DNA of 6,272 nucleotides, from contig CAIRDL010001025.1 of assembly GCA_903877345.1 (NCBI GenBank), positions 1 to 6,272 of the forward strand, in the 5' to 3' direction. Position 1 is the first letter of the stretch. Every line of letters starts with the position of its first letter. This document shows positions 5,756-6,272 of this stretch, piece after piece. The notes beneath the pieces were generated by a model. That model worked only from the letters and a program-made list of their open reading frames with translations, was not told the DNA's origin and searched no databases. Both the position numbers and the translations under genes were made by a program. This DNA is from an uncultured Oscillochloris sp. (GTDB lineage: Bacteria; Chloroflexota; Chloroflexia; Chloroflexales; Chloroflexaceae).

Positions 5756-6272
5756 TCAGGATCCAGAACCGGGCACGAGAGAATGACTGGCGATCCGCAA
5801 CCCAATGAAGTCGTAGTCGCGGGCACGCGGGTTGATGAAGTCGCGGTACGCCCCGCGCACGCCTGCGCTATTAGTCCACGATGAGCCGCCACGGAACACG
5901 CGTTTATCTGCGTTGGCCTCCACATACGCCGTTTGCCACTCATCCTCCACTTGGTACGGGTACGACTTTTGCCACCGCGTCGCGCACCACTCCCATACAT
6001 TCCCCGCCATATCCAGCGCACCGTAGGGGCTGGCCCCGCTTGGGTATTGGCCGACCGGTGTGGTGCATTTGATATTCGACTCCTCACTGTTGCAGCGCCC
6101 GGTCTTCCAGGTGTTGCCCCACGGGTAAATTCGCCCGTCCGCGCCACGGGCGGCTTTTTCCCACTCGGCTTCGCTGGGCAGCCGAAACGCGATACCAGTC
6201 TGCTTACTCAGCCAACGGCAGTAGGCCACCGCCTCAAACCAACTCACGCCGACCACTGGATAGTTTGGGGCG
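5756..6272 (-). CDS. FGE-sulfatase/SUMF-like (C-type lectin fold) protein, 5' end outside window
   Basis: 171 residues of the C-terminal part are visible; the frame is open through the window edge (reads APNYPVVGVSW before the first in-window GTG, so that GTG is not the real start). Family motifs in order: VVGVSWFEAVAYCRWLS, FRLPSEAEWEKAARG, IYPWGN, PVGQYPSG, PYGALDMAGNVWEWCATRW, VFRGGSSW and a GLRIA terminal strand. These define the formylglycine-generating-enzyme-sulfatase domain. The C-terminal part has no Cys where true FGE enzymes carry their copper-binding Cys pair, so sulfatase activation is unlikely. A ligand-binding or display role, as in many bacterial SUMF-like proteins, is more probable. 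Residues encoded by 5795-5887 have the pattern of a DGR variable region (separate entry). The missing N-terminus may carry an effector or anchor domain. A probable terminator follows the stop. Confidence 0.9.
   Translation of the reverse strand, partial: APNYPVVGVSWFEAVAYCRWLSKQTGIAFRLPSEAEWEKAARGADGRIYPWGNTWKTGRCNSEESNIKCTTPVGQYPSGASPYGALDMAGNVWEWCATRWQKSYPYQVEDEWQTAYVEANADKRVFRGGSSWTNSAGVRGAYRDFINPRARDYDFIGLRIASHSLVPGSGS
5795..5887 (-). other. Candidate DGR variable region (VR) at the C-terminus of the FGE-like protein
   Basis: The segment from GGSSW to GLR aligns with the DGR target pattern GGSW-(N)n-VR-A-N-R-(N)n-P-NN-R-(N)n-GFR. Sixteen positions where templates usually carry AAC/AAT read T, N, S, G, Y, D, F, I, N, R, A, D, Y, D, F, I. 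Every one is encoded by a codon ending in C or T, as expected when both A bases of AAY are randomised. The fixed positions between them are Trp (TGG), Val-Arg-Gly-Ala, Arg (CGC), Pro (CCG), Arg (CGC) and Gly (GGG). Pattern and fold are seen directly; that a retroelement acts here is inference, because no template repeat or reverse transcriptase lies in the window. Confidence 0.45.

Noticed and set aside
5109..5786. A 225-codon plus-strand frame
   Set aside because: It crosses the ParB-like pseudogene, both hairpins and the end of the FGE-like gene on the opposite strand, has Arg-rich composition typical of GC-rich shadow frames, and matches no family.
5756..6256. A start codon (GTG at 6256) for the FGE-like gene
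   Set aside because: Conserved family residues (APNYPVV) continue upstream in frame to the window edge, so the true start is outside.

Overview
The window looks like a chromosomal segment from a bacterium of the Chloroflexota, probably class Chloroflexia. This is an inference from gene style: a long secreted multi-domain protein with beta-sandwich modules, a Cys-bearing lipoprotein with a Thr/Pro linker, an FGE-sulfatase-like C-type-lectin-fold protein, a ParB-like phage/plasmid-type gene and many small hairpin elements. No rRNA, tRNA or other taxonomic marker is present, so the assignment is soft. The left third is moderate in GC and the right third (from about 4640) is clearly richer in GC.

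Left part (1-3278, minus strand): a two-gene unit. A 173-residue lipoprotein (2757-3278) is followed 48 bp later by a very large exported protein (starts at 2708, still open at base 1, at least 902 residues). The large protein has a signal peptide, a Pro/Thr-rich linker, two copies of a MAM/lectin-like beta-sandwich module, a CARDB-type domain, a proprotein-convertase P-like domain and, at the window edge, what looks like the pro-region of a subtilisin-like (S8) peptidase. The catalytic part would lie outside the window.

Middle part (3279-4640): an AT-rich promoter-side region, then a mobile-element scrapyard. It holds a transposase N-terminal remnant, a 50-bp direct repeat in two copies, a 60-bp inverted-repeat-bounded segment, a 141-bp MITE-like element abutting a second 102-bp MITE-like element through a shared TA, and a 22-bp tandem array. 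A 78-codon hypothetical ORF (plus strand) follows; its stop codon lies inside a third MITE-like element (4541-4632) that belongs to the same hairpin family as the second.

Right part (4641-6272, minus strand): a decayed ParB-like nuclease-domain gene (4825-5347) broken by an internal deletion and frameshift, strong GC-rich hairpins, about 400 bp with no convincing gene, and the 3' end of an FGE-sulfatase/SUMF-like gene (5756 to the window edge). The last third of this protein has the amino-acid and codon pattern of a diversity-generating-retroelement (DGR) variable region: 16 positions encoded by NNC/NNT codons set between fixed Arg, Pro, Gly and Trp codons. No template repeat or reverse transcriptase is visible here. 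I consider this the most interesting signal in the window; it is unproven without the flanking sequence.
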